This document shows, piece by piece, positions 16,608-26,033 of a DNA stretch of 64,000 nt. This stretch comes from Brasilonema angustatum HA4187-MV1 (GTDB lineage: Bacteria; Cyanobacteriota; Cyanobacteriia; Cyanobacteriales; Nostocaceae): contig JAHHGV010000012.1 of assembly GCA_019359695.1 (NCBI GenBank), forward strand, positions 109,110 through 173,109, given 5' to 3'. Below the pieces are notes generated by a model. The model worked only from the letters and a program-made list of their open reading frames with translations, was not told where the DNA came from and ran no database searches. Numbering within the stretch: position 1 is the first letter of the stretch; each line of letters begins with the position of its first letter. Both the position numbers and the translations under genes were made by a program.

Positions 16608-18407
16608 ATGGGCGATAAGCGTTTGCGTAGCGCGCCCTTCGGCGCTAGCTTGCTGCCAAAGGCAGATTGCGATCAACTCAGCAACTCAAATAACTTGGGT
16701 GCTAAGTTTGAAGGTTTTTTTCTCCAGATGGTTAAGCCGGGATTAGAACACAGAGTTCGAGAAATTGTTACCAAAACACTGGGTTCAAATTGGAAGGTTA
16801 AATCAATAGGAGATAATCGTACCGAGTTTGAAGTCAGCAAAAAAGGAGATACACTATCAGTTAAAGAAGCTTGGGATAAAACATATCATTTGCGTTCTCA
16901 ACCGGGAGTTGTGGATGCACAGCCATTATTTGCTGTTCCTCTACCGTCTTCTGACTGGAATCAAGAGTCAAAACAGCCAGTTGGAAACTTTGCTCATCAA
17001 GCTTTACTAGATGAGAGTAGTGATCCAGAGTGGAGTCTCAAGCAACTTCGAGTTTTTGAGGCATGGTCACGCTTTTTCCCTGACCCGAATCTACCTCCAG
17101 GACATGGGGTTATCATTGGGCTTCCTGATACAGGTTATACGCAACATCCAGAAATTTTGGCGAATCTTTTCCTTAAACAAAGTTACGACTTTCTCAAGAA
17201 CGACAAAGACCCAACGGACGAACTGGAAAAACATCCAGGCGAAGTTATAAACAATCCAGGTCATGGCACATCAACAGCGAGTGTTATGATTAGCCCAAAA
17301 GGGGCACAAGCCAATTACCCAACTGGAAAATTTGTGACGGGAGTGGCATCTGGTGCCAAAGTAATACCCCTTCGAGTATCATACTCAGTTGTTCTATTAA
17401 GTGTAACTAATCTTGCTGACGCGATTGAGTACGCGGCTGGTTATGGTGTCCATGTGCTTTCAATTAGCCTAGGAACTGGATTGTTTAACCAGCGCCTGCG
17501 GAGTGCGATCACATATGCCCAAAAACGGGGGGTTATTGTCGTAGCTGCAGCTGGTACTATGGTTCCCTACGTAGTTTGGCCGGCTGCTTATGACGAAGTC
17601 ATTGCTGTTGCTGGTAGTAATGTGCGACGTGAGATTTGGTGGGGTTCATCGCGAGGAAGTCAAGTTGATGTCACCGCCCCTGGAGAGTCAGTTTGGTATG
17701 CAAAAACTGATAAGGACAATGGTGAGTTCAAATATAATGTTCTCCAAGGCTCCGGCACTTCATTTTCTGCACCACTAGTTGCGGCTGTGGCGGCTTTGTG
17801 GCTATCCTATCATGGGCGCGACCAACTCATCCAACGTTATGGAGCAGAAAAAATTCCTTTCATCTTTAATCAGATTCTGCGTGACAGTTGTGACAAATTT
17901 CCAACATGGAAGCCCAATCTATTTGGTGAAGGTATTGTGAATACAGAGAAGGTACTTGCTGCACCACTACCTGATAATGTTAGTAGCTCAGTCATTGCAC
18001 CAGCGTTTGCCTTAGCAGAACATTCATCTATAGATAACGGCAGACTCGATACATTTGTCCATCTCTTCGGGCAGCAACTATCAGACACTCAACTTGATGG
18101 TAATTTTGTTGGAGTGAGTCAAGATAACGCTAAGCTGCGGTCTTGTCTTGCTGAACTCTTACAGACAACAGAAACAGAATTACCAAAGCGATTGAAGGAG
18201 GTAGGACAAGAGCTAGCTTTTTACTTTGCTGTCAACCCAGAACTTTACAAGCAATTTGCAGCTGCTCTATCTAGTAAACAACCTTCTGGGACTCAAGTGG
18301 AACCAAAAACTTTGACTGAGTTACCAAAGCCAAAAAATTTGGAGCAGATACGTGAGAAGTTGTTATCACAGGGTGTATCTAAAGTCTTGCAAACAAAACT
18401 GAGTTAA
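16608..18407 (+). CDS. S8 family serine peptidase (subtilase)
   Basis: This is a 599-residue subtilisin-like protease. The catalytic triad is visible: Asp in 'VIIGLPDTGYTQHPEI', His in 'NNPGHGTSTASVM' and Ser in 'GSGTSFSAPLVAAVAALWLS'. The oxyanion-hole region lies in 'GVIVVAAAGTMVPYVVWPAAY', where the usual Asn of 'AAGN' is replaced by Thr, which is worth noting. There is no signal peptide. The N-terminal 130 residues look like a prodomain ('VREIVTKTLGSNWKVKSIG'). The ATG at 16608 has GAGGAAAA before it and is preferred to an upstream GTG. Residues about 4-21 are encoded by an inserted interspersed repeat. The C-terminal 140 residues are helical and unassigned. Confidence 0.88.
   Translation: MGDKRLRSAPFGASLLPKADCDQLSNSNNLGAKFEGFFLQMVKPGLEHRVREIVTKTLGSNWKVKSIGDNRTEFEVSKKGDTLSVKEAWDKTYHLRSQPGVVDAQPLFAVPLPSSDWNQESKQPVGNFAHQALLDESSDPEWSLKQLRVFEAWSRFFPDPNLPPGHGVIIGLPDTGYTQHPEILANLFLKQSYDFLKNDKDPTDELEKHPGEVINNPGHGTSTASVMISPKGAQANYPTGKFVTGVASGAKVIPLRVSYSVVLLSVTNLADAIEYAAGYGVHVLSISLGTGLFNQRLRSAITYAQKRGVIVVAAAGTMVPYVVWPAAYDEVIAVAGSNVRREIWWGSSRGSQVDVTAPGESVWYAKTDKDNGEFKYNVLQGSGTSFSAPLVAAVAALWLSYHGRDQLIQRYGAEKIPFIFNQILRDSCDKFPTWKPNLFGEGIVNTEKVLAAPLPDNVSSSVIAPAFALAEHSSIDNGRLDTFVHLFGQQLSDTQLDGNFVGVSQDNAKLRSCLAELLQTTETELPKRLKEVGQELAFYFAVNPELYKQFAAALSSKQPSGTQVEPKTLTELPKPKNLEQIREKLLSQGVSKVLQTKLS
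16617..16672. repeat. Interspersed repeat inside a coding sequence
   Basis: The sequence gcgtttgcgtagcgcgccct followed by tcggcgctagcttgctgcc and aaggcagattgcg is of the GCGTAGCG/CCCTTCGGGC class found in non-coding DNA at 26335-26464, 33525-33605 and 57260-57420. Here it is read in frame as part of the subtilase N-terminus (residues KRLRSAPFGASLLPKAD). Confidence 0.7.
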
Positions 18408-18561
18408 GTTTGTGGAGAAAAACTTGGTTTGCGTATTTGCAACTTCTATATGTTAAACCAAGCTATTTATTAAGTTTTGTAAATAAATAGCAAATCTTGC
18501 GTAATATTCTTTGTTTGAACAGAGAGCTATAACATATGCTGCAACAACGATTGTGAAGACC

Positions 18562-18598
18562 CCCTGCCTGGCAAATTGACAGTGCAGGGTTTTTTTTG
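18562..18598 (+). terminator. Intrinsic terminator downstream of the subtilase
   Basis: CCCTGC...GCAGGG stem followed by nine T, 155 bp after the stop codon. The rest of 18408-18839 is AT-rich with no gene; it must contain the promoter of the next small gene. Confidence 0.75.
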
Positions 18599-18839
18599 CG
18601 CTGCAAGAGGTTTATGCCATGTAATGTAAAGTTTTGTAATTCATCATACCTAAGTAAGATTTTTTAGAACACACAGATCAGACTACAGAGTAGGAACGAG
18701 AGAATTGAGTTCTCTGAGCTAATTGCATTCTTCTTTAATCACTTTTATTTATTAAAACAACAATTAAAAATATTTGCTTTTATCGTTCTTGTATAGAAAT
18801 ATAAAGATATAAGAGAAATTTTTAGGCAAGAGCTGGATT

Positions 18840-19100
18840 ATGGAACCGCAAATAGACAAACATGACTTTCTTTATCAAAGAAGAAGTTACCACGGTAACT
18901 TCACGCCAGAGGCTTTAGTGTTCAACGCTAATTTACAAGAATTTGCAACACGAGTTGGCTACATTAGCAACTTACAAACTCTTGGAAAGCTCTCTCCACA
19001 GGATGCTAACCAGCAAATAACTGAACTCTGGGAACGTTTACAACGGAGCTATTCAGGACTGGGAATTGATTCAAACACAGAAACTGAGGGTTGTGTGTAA
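18840..19100 (+). CDS. Small conserved cyanobacterial protein (DUF7219-like)
   Basis: 86 residues, soluble and predicted helical: 'FLYQRRSYHGNFTPEALVFN' then 'LQEFATRVGYISNLQTLGKL' and 'LWERLQRSY'. I recognise this as a small conserved family in cyanobacteria, probably the one named DUF7219, with no known function. It has its own 5' region of about 240 bp and faces a convergent gene 84 bp away. The family name is from memory and uncertain; that it is a real gene is more certain. Confidence 0.65.
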   Translation: MEPQIDKHDFLYQRRSYHGNFTPEALVFNANLQEFATRVGYISNLQTLGKLSPQDANQQITELWERLQRSYSGLGIDSNTETEGCV

Positions 19101-19184
19101 CTGAATTTAGTTCTCAAGACGAATGCCCGAAATATGAGTCAAAAATCGCTGGTAGACAGTGCATGCTGTGTCAAAGTAGTTTAA

Positions 19185-21044
19185 TTACAGTCCAAGGGTA
19201 CGACCTGGGAATCCAGCAACATCAAAGTAGCGAGTTTTTCCTACTGTTTGATACTTGAGGATGGTCTTTAAACCGTTAGCAGCAGATGGAGATTTCAGGG
19301 TGAAAGATTTATACTCAACGTTATCAGGTCCATTGACTAACGCTTCACCTAACACTCGACCAACTAACTTACCCTGAGTAGATAATTTTAACTTCAATAC
19401 TTTCGCTATGGTGACAGCTACATCTGCGTTACTTGCAGGAGCTAAATCTTCATAGTCGTGTTTAAAATCTGGTCCAATTGCTGCCATTGTGTTGTAAGTA
19501 TCAGCACGACTAAAGCTACCGTGCATTCCTTGTCCTTGCTGCAAACCTGTATCGGCTAATTCCGCACCACACGCCGTAGGATTGCCGCAACCTGTATCGA
19601 AGGAACGAAAATTGACTAAAATAGATGGCTTGGGAGTGCGTGCTGCGCCTCGAAGAGCGATCGCCTCCATTGATAAAGTCCCAGGAATTTCTCCCAAAGA
19701 ATCATCCACAAATATCCCACTAACATAGTCCTGCTTCAGCAGCAAATCTACAATCTTTTTGGCAGTTGCTTTTTTGTTTGCTGCATTAGGCAGGTAAAGT
19801 AAATCAGAACCGCCATTACCAGCAACGATAACATCTGGTTTTTTGGAATCTTTCCCAATCACACTATTTTTAGAAAACTGTCCTTTAGTTGGATCTACAG
19901 TTGCATTCTTATTATCTGGGTCAAACAGAGGTAACTTCAACTCCTGGGCAATATCAATCGCTACAAAACCAGGTGGGATAAAACCTTTTGGCACATCCGG
20001 ATAAGAAAGCGTTGCTGAATAACTGGTTTTACTCTCTTTACTAATAGTCGAAAATCCGTGGTCAGCAGTCAAGAATATATTTGTACTTTCTTCTAAACCC
20101 AAATCTTTTAATGCAGTGCGAATTTGAGCCAGGTTTTTGTCAACATTCTGACGCGCTGCTTGCACTGTCGGACCATTAATACCAGGAACAAGTTGGTTGA
20201 GACTATCGCCGTGATTATGCTGCGTACCGTCTGGATCACGGGACCAATAAACTAACACAAAGGGTTTTTGCCGTTGCTTGAACATTGGCAGAATCACCTT
20301 AGTCGTCACATCAGCAAAATATTGCTGCTGAGTTGTATTGGCAACTTTAGTACCAGGAGTCTTGCTGTCGCCCGGTTTGCCATTGTCACCGCGTGAAGGT
20401 GTTGCTGTTGGTAACGAGTTTTTGGCAAGTTGTTCACTCACTTCAGAACTCAAGGAAATTCCTGTGGGTGTACCAGTGGCGTCATCAAAAATGATCGTTG
20501 GTTCACCTTTTTGCAAAGTCACATCTTGAATCAAAACTGGTCCAATTTTTCCGACTGCTGCAGTGCTGAAACCTGATTTTCTTGCAGCTTCTAGCAGAGT
20601 TTGTTCGTTGAGGTAGTTAGCACCAAACTGTTTGTTCACTTCTTGGAGAACAGCATTGTTTTCTAAGAAAGGGACAAGGCTGTTTTTGGCACTTTTGACT
20701 GGGGCATTGACTTGGATAGTATTGCTAAAGTCACCAGTATCGCCTAAATAATGACCAGTGGCGATCGCCGAAGCATTAGCAGTCGTAAAAGTCGGAAACA
20801 AAGAGTGACTATTGGTAAACTTGACACCCTGTTCCCGTATCTCATTCATACTTGGGGTATCGGTAGGATTGATCCAAGTTGGACGCAGCCCATCAGCAAC
20901 GAATATGATCATATTATGTTGTGTTGCTTGCTGTTGTGTTGTTTGCCCAGAACGTTTTCCAGGCGATGCTGTACACGCTACGATAACTGCAATCACAAAA
21001 AAGGTTAGAAATACCCAGCGATAACCGTCTGTAAAAAACCGCAT
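19185..21044 (-). CDS. Alkaline phosphatase-superfamily lipoprotein (type I phosphodiesterase/nucleotide pyrophosphatase)
   Basis: About 619 residues. The N-terminus has a hydrophobic segment ending in a lipobox-like 'VIAVIVACTAS', so it is probably an exported lipoprotein. Metal-site motifs of the alkaline phosphatase superfamily are visible: 'MIIFVADGLRPTWI' (Asp), 'NSHSLFPTFTTANASAIATGH' with the nucleophile Thr, 'VYWSRDPDGTQHNHGDS' and 'NIFLTADHGFSTI'. It would hydrolyse phosphodiesters or pyrophosphates outside the cytoplasmic membrane, perhaps in phosphate scavenging. The frame can be read 18 codons further upstream, but that part lies in a duplicated repeat, so I chose the Met at 21044. 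Confidence 0.8.
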   Translation of the reverse strand: MRFFTDGYRWVFLTFFVIAVIVACTASPGKRSGQTTQQQATQHNMIIFVADGLRPTWINPTDTPSMNEIREQGVKFTNSHSLFPTFTTANASAIATGHYLGDTGDFSNTIQVNAPVKSAKNSLVPFLENNAVLQEVNKQFGANYLNEQTLLEAARKSGFSTAAVGKIGPVLIQDVTLQKGEPTIIFDDATGTPTGISLSSEVSEQLAKNSLPTATPSRGDNGKPGDSKTPGTKVANTTQQQYFADVTTKVILPMFKQRQKPFVLVYWSRDPDGTQHNHGDSLNQLVPGINGPTVQAARQNVDKNLAQIRTALKDLGLEESTNIFLTADHGFSTISKESKTSYSATLSYPDVPKGFIPPGFVAIDIAQELKLPLFDPDNKNATVDPTKGQFSKNSVIGKDSKKPDVIVAGNGGSDLLYLPNAANKKATAKKIVDLLLKQDYVSGIFVDDSLGEIPGTLSMEAIALRGAARTPKPSILVNFRSFDTGCGNPTACGAELADTGLQQGQGMHGSFSRADTYNTMAAIGPDFKHDYEDLAPASNADVAVTIAKVLKLKLSTQGKLVGRVLGEALVNGPDNVEYKSFTLKSPSAANGLKTILKYQTVGKTRYFDVAGFPGRTLGL

Positions 21045-21060
21045 AAACTTCCGGATGTGA

Positions 21061-21470
21061 GGACACCAAGATTGTATGACTAGAAGGTTAAATTTCAATC
21101 TTTAGGACTTACGCACAAGAGATCCCCCAACCCCCTTAAAAAGGGGGCTTTTAAGATTCCTCCCTTAAAAAGGGGAGCCAGTGCGTTGGGCGGCTCTGCC
21201 GACTTGTAGCACCTGGCGTGGGCTAGGGGGGATCGAGGTTTCAAGTTTTCAGTTTCTCCATGAAAAGGACACCAAGATTGTATGACTAGAAGGTTAAATT
21301 TCAATCTTTAGGACTTACGCACAAGAGATCCCCCAACCCCCTTAAAAAGGGGGCTTTTAAGATTCCCCCCTTAAAAAGGGGAGCCAGTGCGTTGGGCAGC
21401 TCTGCCGACTTGTAGCACCTGGCGTGGGCTAGGAGGGATCGAGGTTTCAAGTTTTCAGTTTCTCCATGAA
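21061..21470. repeat. 206-bp tandem duplication containing nested MITE and palindrome
   Basis: Copy 1 (21061-21266) and copy 2 (21267-21470) differ at about three positions. Each contains the 5' part of the ggacttacgca MITE whose complete copy is at 44221-44338, interrupted by the 42-bp palindrome found at 71-112. A further cccccctttttaagggggg-type hairpin follows at about 21493-21520. The duplication separates the phosphodiesterase gene from its original upstream region. Confidence 0.9.
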
Positions 21471-21569
21471 GCTGCGCTAAATAATTTCTTAGCCCCCCTT
21501 TTTAAGGGGGGTTGGGGGGATCTAATTTGTTGCATCTTCATATAGAACTGGTATTAGTACGAGTCATCT

Positions 21570-23930
21570 CTACATTTGAGCAAACCACCGTCGAATCAAC
21601 TCTACTTGGAAGCGAAAGCCGTCCTCAACTTCTTCAATCAACTCGCGTTGCAACAACAGTTTAAAAGCGCTTTCCGATATATCAGGAAGTTGTTTTAATA
21701 TAGTATTTTTACTAACTATTGCCCCTTCTCCTTGTGCCGCCAAATATTTCAGGATAGCTAATCCAACAGTATCTACTTGGTTATTTTGAATATCTGCAAA
21801 AAAGAAACCACCACTACTCAAAGCTTCTGGAACTGCAGCTTCCACGTCTGCTAAAATTGCCAGTCGGCGGACAGAAGTGTCTTGCTCATTTTTGAGGGCG
21901 ACAATTTCACCACACAGCAGTTGTACTAGGAAAGGGTGACAACGGGTGAGTTGCAGTACTCGCTCAACAGCGTCTGGTTCATAGCGTAGGGTAAAATCTT
22001 TGATAGGGCGTTCAATGAGTTGACGGGCTTCGTCTTTCTTAAGGTAGCTGATATGCACGACTTGCACGTTGATGAGGTAGCTAGCCCAGCGCTGATATTC
22101 TTCTATAGTATGAGAACCTGCTAGTAGCACTTTGAAGCGAGGACGATGCTGTATGAGGTGACGCAGCATTCCCAGAACGTCTTGTTCATCAAAGCGTCCT
22201 TTGGTTATGGCGCTGTCTAACACCTCGAACTCGTCTAGGGAAAGCAGTGCTGTATTATCCTGTAACGCTTCTTCTACTTTATCTAACCATTCATCAAAGC
22301 AGGTGAAGGGGTCTTTTTCTAAATCTTCCCGTGTCAAGGATGGTAAAGTTAAGGCGCTTTGTTTTTTCGCTGAGTTTATCATACCTTTAGCAAGGTTGTA
22401 GAGAAAACCTGCATTGTTGCTTGCTGATGAGGGTGCGCTTTGCAAGTCAATAAATAAGGGGATAATGCTATTGGGTAGCAACTTTCCCAAATTGTTCAGC
22501 AGAGAAGTTTTGCCCATACGCCGTTGACCGTAGAGTAGCAAGGGTGGGCGGCGGCGGTCTAAAATTAATTGCTCAATGCGCGTACCGATGTCATCGCGTC
22601 CGGTGAAGATTTCTTGCTCTAGTGTGAGGGGAACGCCAATGATGTAGGGAGAATCAATTTCTTGACGGAGTTCGGTAGCTTTAGCGAGTTCCTCTACATA
22701 GTTAACTATTATTTCACGCCAACTTTGGGCGATGGGGTAGAAGCGGGGGGCGTATTTGTCGCTACTGCGAGTCAAGTTTTGCAACTGTGGTTCTAAACGC
22801 TCAATAACAGCCCTGAGTGCTAGACGCTGGTTGTAAGAACTTTGCTGTTTTAAAGCAGCGTCCACATCTTCACTGATGCGAGTGAAGATGTTTAGTAAGT
22901 CGCTGACTGGGCTTTGGAGTTCGCCATTTTCTAAACTGCGGTGAACGTTACGGATAGCTTCGACATCTGTACAGCGTTCTAATTTGTGTGCATCAAGTTC
23001 AATCTGCACAGCTTGAGCCGCCCAGCGCTGGCGACTGGTAGTTAGGTATTCTAGGGCAGCTTTTCCTTCAATTGGGTTACGTTCGATGACTAAAAGCAGG
23101 TGCTTGTCCAAGTTATATAAAGGTAGGCGCTGCCATTCATACCAAAAAGCAGAATGCCAACGCAATAAACTGGGTTTATTGTTTGTAAGTTGTTGCTCCA
23201 ACCGATAAAGCCAGAGATTCCATACTGTTAACAAAGGAAAGAGTACTACACAAAGCCACAAGTTGATAGTTACTCCCACGCCAAACGCCACGACTGACGC
23301 TACGCTCGACGTCACGACCAACCCCACGACCAACCCCACGACCGACGTCACGCTCCACGTCACGACCAACCTCACGCTCCACGTCAACGCCACGCTCCAC
23401 GCCACGCTAAACGCCACGCCCGACGCCACGCTCAACGCCACGCCCCACACCACGCCTGACGCCACGACCAACGCCACGCCGAACGCCACGCCCGACGCCA
23501 CGCCCCACGCCACGCCCGACGCCACGCCGAACACCACGCCCGACGCCACGCCGAACGCCACGCCGCCCAACACCACGCCGAACGCCACGCCGAACGCCAC
23601 GCCCCACGCCACGCCCCACGCCACCTCTTCTATTGGAAAACCCAATGCCCACAGCAGCAAGCCGAAAGTTAAATTAGCTAAAACAGGTAATATTATGTAT
23701 GCCTGTAGCAGCAACCGCCAGACCGCAAATTGTCGCCATCGCCCTTGTCGAATAAAAAATAGCACAGGTAAATCAGTTTCTAGGTCAGGATGAATACGTT
23801 GGAGGTGATTACGGAAAGCTGTGGGACGAAAAAAAAGCCAGAACAACAGTTGCAGGCTACCCAGTATCAAGTTGGGGTGCTGCTGGGGTGCATCGGTGTA
23901 GATTTTGCTGTAGTCGATGGGAAGTGTCAT
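21570..23930 (-). CDS. Membrane AAA/STAND-type NTPase with Val-Ala-Gly repeat region
   Basis: 786 residues. The N-terminal 100 residues include '[19 protein letters not shown]' and '[20 protein letters not shown]'. Residues about 104-225 are a monotonous hydrophobic repeat ([17 protein letters not shown] and variants), probably several membrane helices. A helical linker follows, then an AAA domain: '[15 protein letters not shown]', Walker A '[13 protein letters not shown]' and Walker B '[12 protein letters not shown]', and a winged-helix-like end '[22 protein letters not shown]'. The C-terminal half resembles cyanobacterial ORC/STAND-like ATPases of unknown role. The repeated DNA is described separately. 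Function unknown; a membrane-tethered signalling NTPase is the best reading. Confidence 0.75.
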   Translation of the reverse strand: MTLPIDYSKIYTDAPQQHPNLILGSLQLLFWLFFRPTAFRNHLQRIHPDLETDLPVLFFIRQGRWRQFAVWRLLLQAYIILPVLANLTFGLLLWALGFPIEEVAWGVAWGVAFGVAFGVVLGGVAFGVASGVVFGVASGVAWGVASGVAFGVALVVASGVVWGVALSVASGVAFSVAWSVALTWSVRLVVTWSVTSVVGLVVGLVVTSSVASVVAFGVGVTINLWLCVVLFPLLTVWNLWLYRLEQQLTNNKPSLLRWHSAFWYEWQRLPLYNLDKHLLLVIERNPIEGKAALEYLTTSRQRWAAQAVQIELDAHKLERCTDVEAIRNVHRSLENGELQSPVSDLLNIFTRISEDVDAALKQQSSYNQRLALRAVIERLEPQLQNLTRSSDKYAPRFYPIAQSWREIIVNYVEELAKATELRQEIDSPYIIGVPLTLEQEIFTGRDDIGTRIEQLILDRRRPPLLLYGQRRMGKTSLLNNLGKLLPNSIIPLFIDLQSAPSSASNNAGFLYNLAKGMINSAKKQSALTLPSLTREDLEKDPFTCFDEWLDKVEEALQDNTALLSLDEFEVLDSAITKGRFDEQDVLGMLRHLIQHRPRFKVLLAGSHTIEEYQRWASYLINVQVVHISYLKKDEARQLIERPIKDFTLRYEPDAVERVLQLTRCHPFLVQLLCGEIVALKNEQDTSVRRLAILADVEAAVPEALSSGGFFFADIQNNQVDTVGLAILKYLAAQGEGAIVSKNTILKQLPDISESAFKLLLQRELIEEVEDGFRFQVELIRRWFAQM
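23263..23630. repeat. 12-bp coding tandem repeat in the NTPase gene
   Basis: On the minus strand the unit is GTGGCGTGGGGC or GTGGCGTTCGGC (Val-Ala-Trp/Phe-Gly), repeated with variation for about 370 bp. Because the repeat contains almost no stop triplets, several frames on both strands stay open across it. Confidence 0.9.
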
Positions 23931-23973
23931 GGGAGGTTGGGATTTTTTCAGGTTTCTCAGTCTAAGTCCACGC

Positions 23974-24107
23974 CCGCCAAGGAATAAATTCCCTGGCTGA
24001 TAGCGAAAGTCCTCTCAAGAGGACTGAAAAAGTTAATTTTTTGATGGTTTCAGTCGGTTTGAACCGACTTGAGCTATTAGCCCGGAAATTGATTTCCGGG
24101 TGGGTGT
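23974..24107. repeat. Cluster of four perfect or near-perfect hairpins
   Basis: Four palindromes follow each other: GCCAAGGAA/TTCCCTGGC (23976-23997), AGTCCTCT/AGAGGACT (24008-24025), GTCGGTT/AACCGAC (24052-24069) and CCCGGAAAT/ATTTCCGGG (24081-24100). I remember this arrangement as an interspersed element in cyanobacterial genomes, often near IS200/IS605-type sequences. No transposase is present. Confidence 0.75.
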
Positions 24108-24173
24108 GAGCGTATCCAATATAATCGGGGAAGTTAATTGTCATGGCATTTCTCTAAAAATATGGGTAAATGT

Positions 24174-24791
24174 TTACCTTTGCTCATCCAATTGCAAATC
24201 ACACTGTTGAAAAACATAATTAACCGCAGCAAATAGCCGCTCTAAATCCTGAATTGTATAAAAAGTTTTATTTTGTGTAAAAATATCTAAATGTAGCTTG
24301 CCGAACTGCCATACTGCCCCATTAGAAACAATTCCAAAGATAGTTTGTTCTGGCTCATTATTCAGCCGCTGCACTGCCAACATTTCTGCCAAACACTGAC
24401 CCCAGCCTTCAGTAAAATCGCTTTCTTTCTTTGCCTCAACTAAAACAAAATATGGCTTGTCAAAAACCACTGTTCCAAGGGGCGATCGCTTTGCCACTAT
24501 GTAATCAGGAACCCCACACAATTTCTCATCATAAATCAATGTTTGATGACTCCAGAGAAGAAAGTTACTCCGGTAAGCTTTCCAAACTTCTTTCAAAATC
24601 GGATAAATGATATTTTCACAAATCGCAATTTCGGAATTATCAAAAACTCCTTCGTTGAAAATTAAATCTAATTCTTGACGAAAAGTATCACTGATTGAAA
24701 ATTTTGTTTCAATAATAAAATTATCCCGCACATACTTAATTTGAAATTCTTTGGCAACAGCCCCAATACTCTTGTAGCTGCTAAAAGGCAT
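24174..24791 (-). CDS. PDDEXK-like nuclease-fold protein
   Basis: 205 residues from the ATG at 24791 (an upstream TTG frame adds 13). The core reads 'LCGVPDYIVAKRSP', then 'PYFVLVEAKKESDFTEGWGQCLAEML': an Asp followed by Glu-x-Lys on the next strand and a Gln-containing helix, the order of the PD-(D/E)XK fold. The start is chosen for its GAGAGGTG leader. It starts 19 bp after the stop of an HTH-NTPase gene, so the two form an operon. It could be a restriction-like nuclease or a nuclease-fold protein without activity. No family name recalled. Confidence 0.65.
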   Translation of the reverse strand: MPFSSYKSIGAVAKEFQIKYVRDNFIIETKFSISDTFRQELDLIFNEGVFDNSEIAICENIIYPILKEVWKAYRSNFLLWSHQTLIYDEKLCGVPDYIVAKRSPLGTVVFDKPYFVLVEAKKESDFTEGWGQCLAEMLAVQRLNNEPEQTIFGIVSNGAVWQFGKLHLDIFTQNKTFYTIQDLERLFAAVNYVFQQCDLQLDEQR

Positions 24792-24810
24792 TTTTTCACC
24801 TCTCCCTGTT

Positions 24811-25896
24811 TCATTCCAACAAATGAGCAAATGGTTCTATCTGTCGCAATCCCTCCTCACACCAGTCGTCAGTCTCCCCATCTTCTAAATTAAACAATCT
24901 TTCTCGACAAAGAATTTGCAGCAAAAGTGGTAAGCGTTGACTTTGTTGCAAAATCCACTCTACATCTTCCTTAGCGAAGGTAATAGGTGAACTAGCAATC
25001 AATTCCCGTGCTTCTGGCTCAGTCAGCGCTCCCAAAGTTGCGGTATAACCAAAAATATTAAAGAAAGGCGAACTATGCCCTGTATTGCGAGCAAGTTCAA
25101 TCGGTGATTCGTGGGTAGCTAAGACAAACGCCAGATTTCCCCTTGTGTGGTTCGTCGCCAACGATCGCAAACACTCCCAAAACTCATCATCTAATTCTGG
25201 ACAGCGTTGCAAGCCAACGCCAATTTCATCCAGTAAGATGACTGTGGGGGAATGTAGATTATCGCTGACTACATCCATAAAGTAATCCAAATTACAAGGC
25301 GTTGGCACTTTGAAACTCAGACATTCGAGGATATAGCTTAAAAGTCTTTCTCTACCAGCCATACGCGTATCTTGGAAGTCTACGAATATCCACTTATAAT
25401 TCTCTGGATGCGGTAGCCAGTCGTACTTTTGACTGGAACGTAACTGTTCTGGTGGAGTGGTGGTGATGTTTTTCAGGTAGTGCAGCAGAGAAGTTTTGCC
25501 GATGCGCCGCTTACCGATAATTGCAGCGTTTTGCAAGGGATGGCGTTTGAGTAAGTCGAACAGGCGTTTGAGTTCTTTTTGTCGTCCGAAAAAGTGGCGA
25601 GGATGGGTGATGGGTGAACCAGTGATGAAAGGTGAGGTTACCTCAAAGGTTGTGCTTGAGTTGGGTTGAGTGTCTGATTCTTTAAATGCAATTTCTTGCC
25701 AGTCTAGCCCTAATTTCTGGCAAATTTCTACAAAATTCAGGTAGTCAACGGGTTTGCTACTAAGAAAGTTTTTGACGGTGGATAGAGATATCCTCAGATC
25801 ATCAGCTAAAGCTTTCTGGCTGGGATAGCTGTTACGCTGGAGTGCTGATTTAACTTTTTGCAGGTACTCTTGGGCAACTTTAAGCGATCGCGCCAT
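24811..25896 (-). CDS. HTH-containing AAA/STAND-type NTPase
   Basis: 361 residues. The N-terminus carries a helix-turn-helix ('PSQKALADDLRISLSTVKNFL') as in the N-terminal module of many cyanobacterial signalling ATPases. The NTPase domain has 'HFFGRQKELKRLFDLL', Walker A 'IIGKRRIGKTSLL', and Walker B 'PTVILLDEIGVGL', then a sensor-like 'LAFVLATHESPIELARN'. It probably couples DNA or nucleotide sensing to a partner; the partner candidate is the nuclease-fold gene 19 bp downstream. It is cytoplasmic (no membrane segment). The ATG at 25896 is preferred over an adjacent GTG. Confidence 0.8.
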   Translation of the reverse strand: MARSLKVAQEYLQKVKSALQRNSYPSQKALADDLRISLSTVKNFLSSKPVDYLNFVEICQKLGLDWQEIAFKESDTQPNSSTTFEVTSPFITGSPITHPRHFFGRQKELKRLFDLLKRHPLQNAAIIGKRRIGKTSLLHYLKNITTTPPEQLRSSQKYDWLPHPENYKWIFVDFQDTRMAGRERLLSYILECLSFKVPTPCNLDYFMDVVSDNLHSPTVILLDEIGVGLQRCPELDDEFWECLRSLATNHTRGNLAFVLATHESPIELARNTGHSSPFFNIFGYTATLGALTEPEARELIASSPITFAKEDVEWILQQSQRLPLLLQILCRERLFNLEDGETDDWCEEGLRQIEPFAHLLE

Positions 25897-26033
25897 CACT
25901 TATCATTACAAAACTACTTTGAGTATATCAACCTCCAGTCAACGATAAGTCAGCCACAACTCAACGATTTCCCAACCAGGATGTCGTCTCCTGACAGATT
26001 TTAATGAAATTGTAGAGTGAACGGAGACGACAA

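Noticed and set aside
23176..23652. Gly-Val-Arg rich minus-strand frames
   Set aside because: Shadow frames of the same repeat; no conserved domain.
23263..23793. Long plus-strand frame of 176 residues rich in Thr-Ala-Asn-Ala repeats
   Set aside because: It is the complement of the 12-bp repeat within the real minus-strand NTPase gene; the repeat has few stop triplets, so frames stay open by composition.
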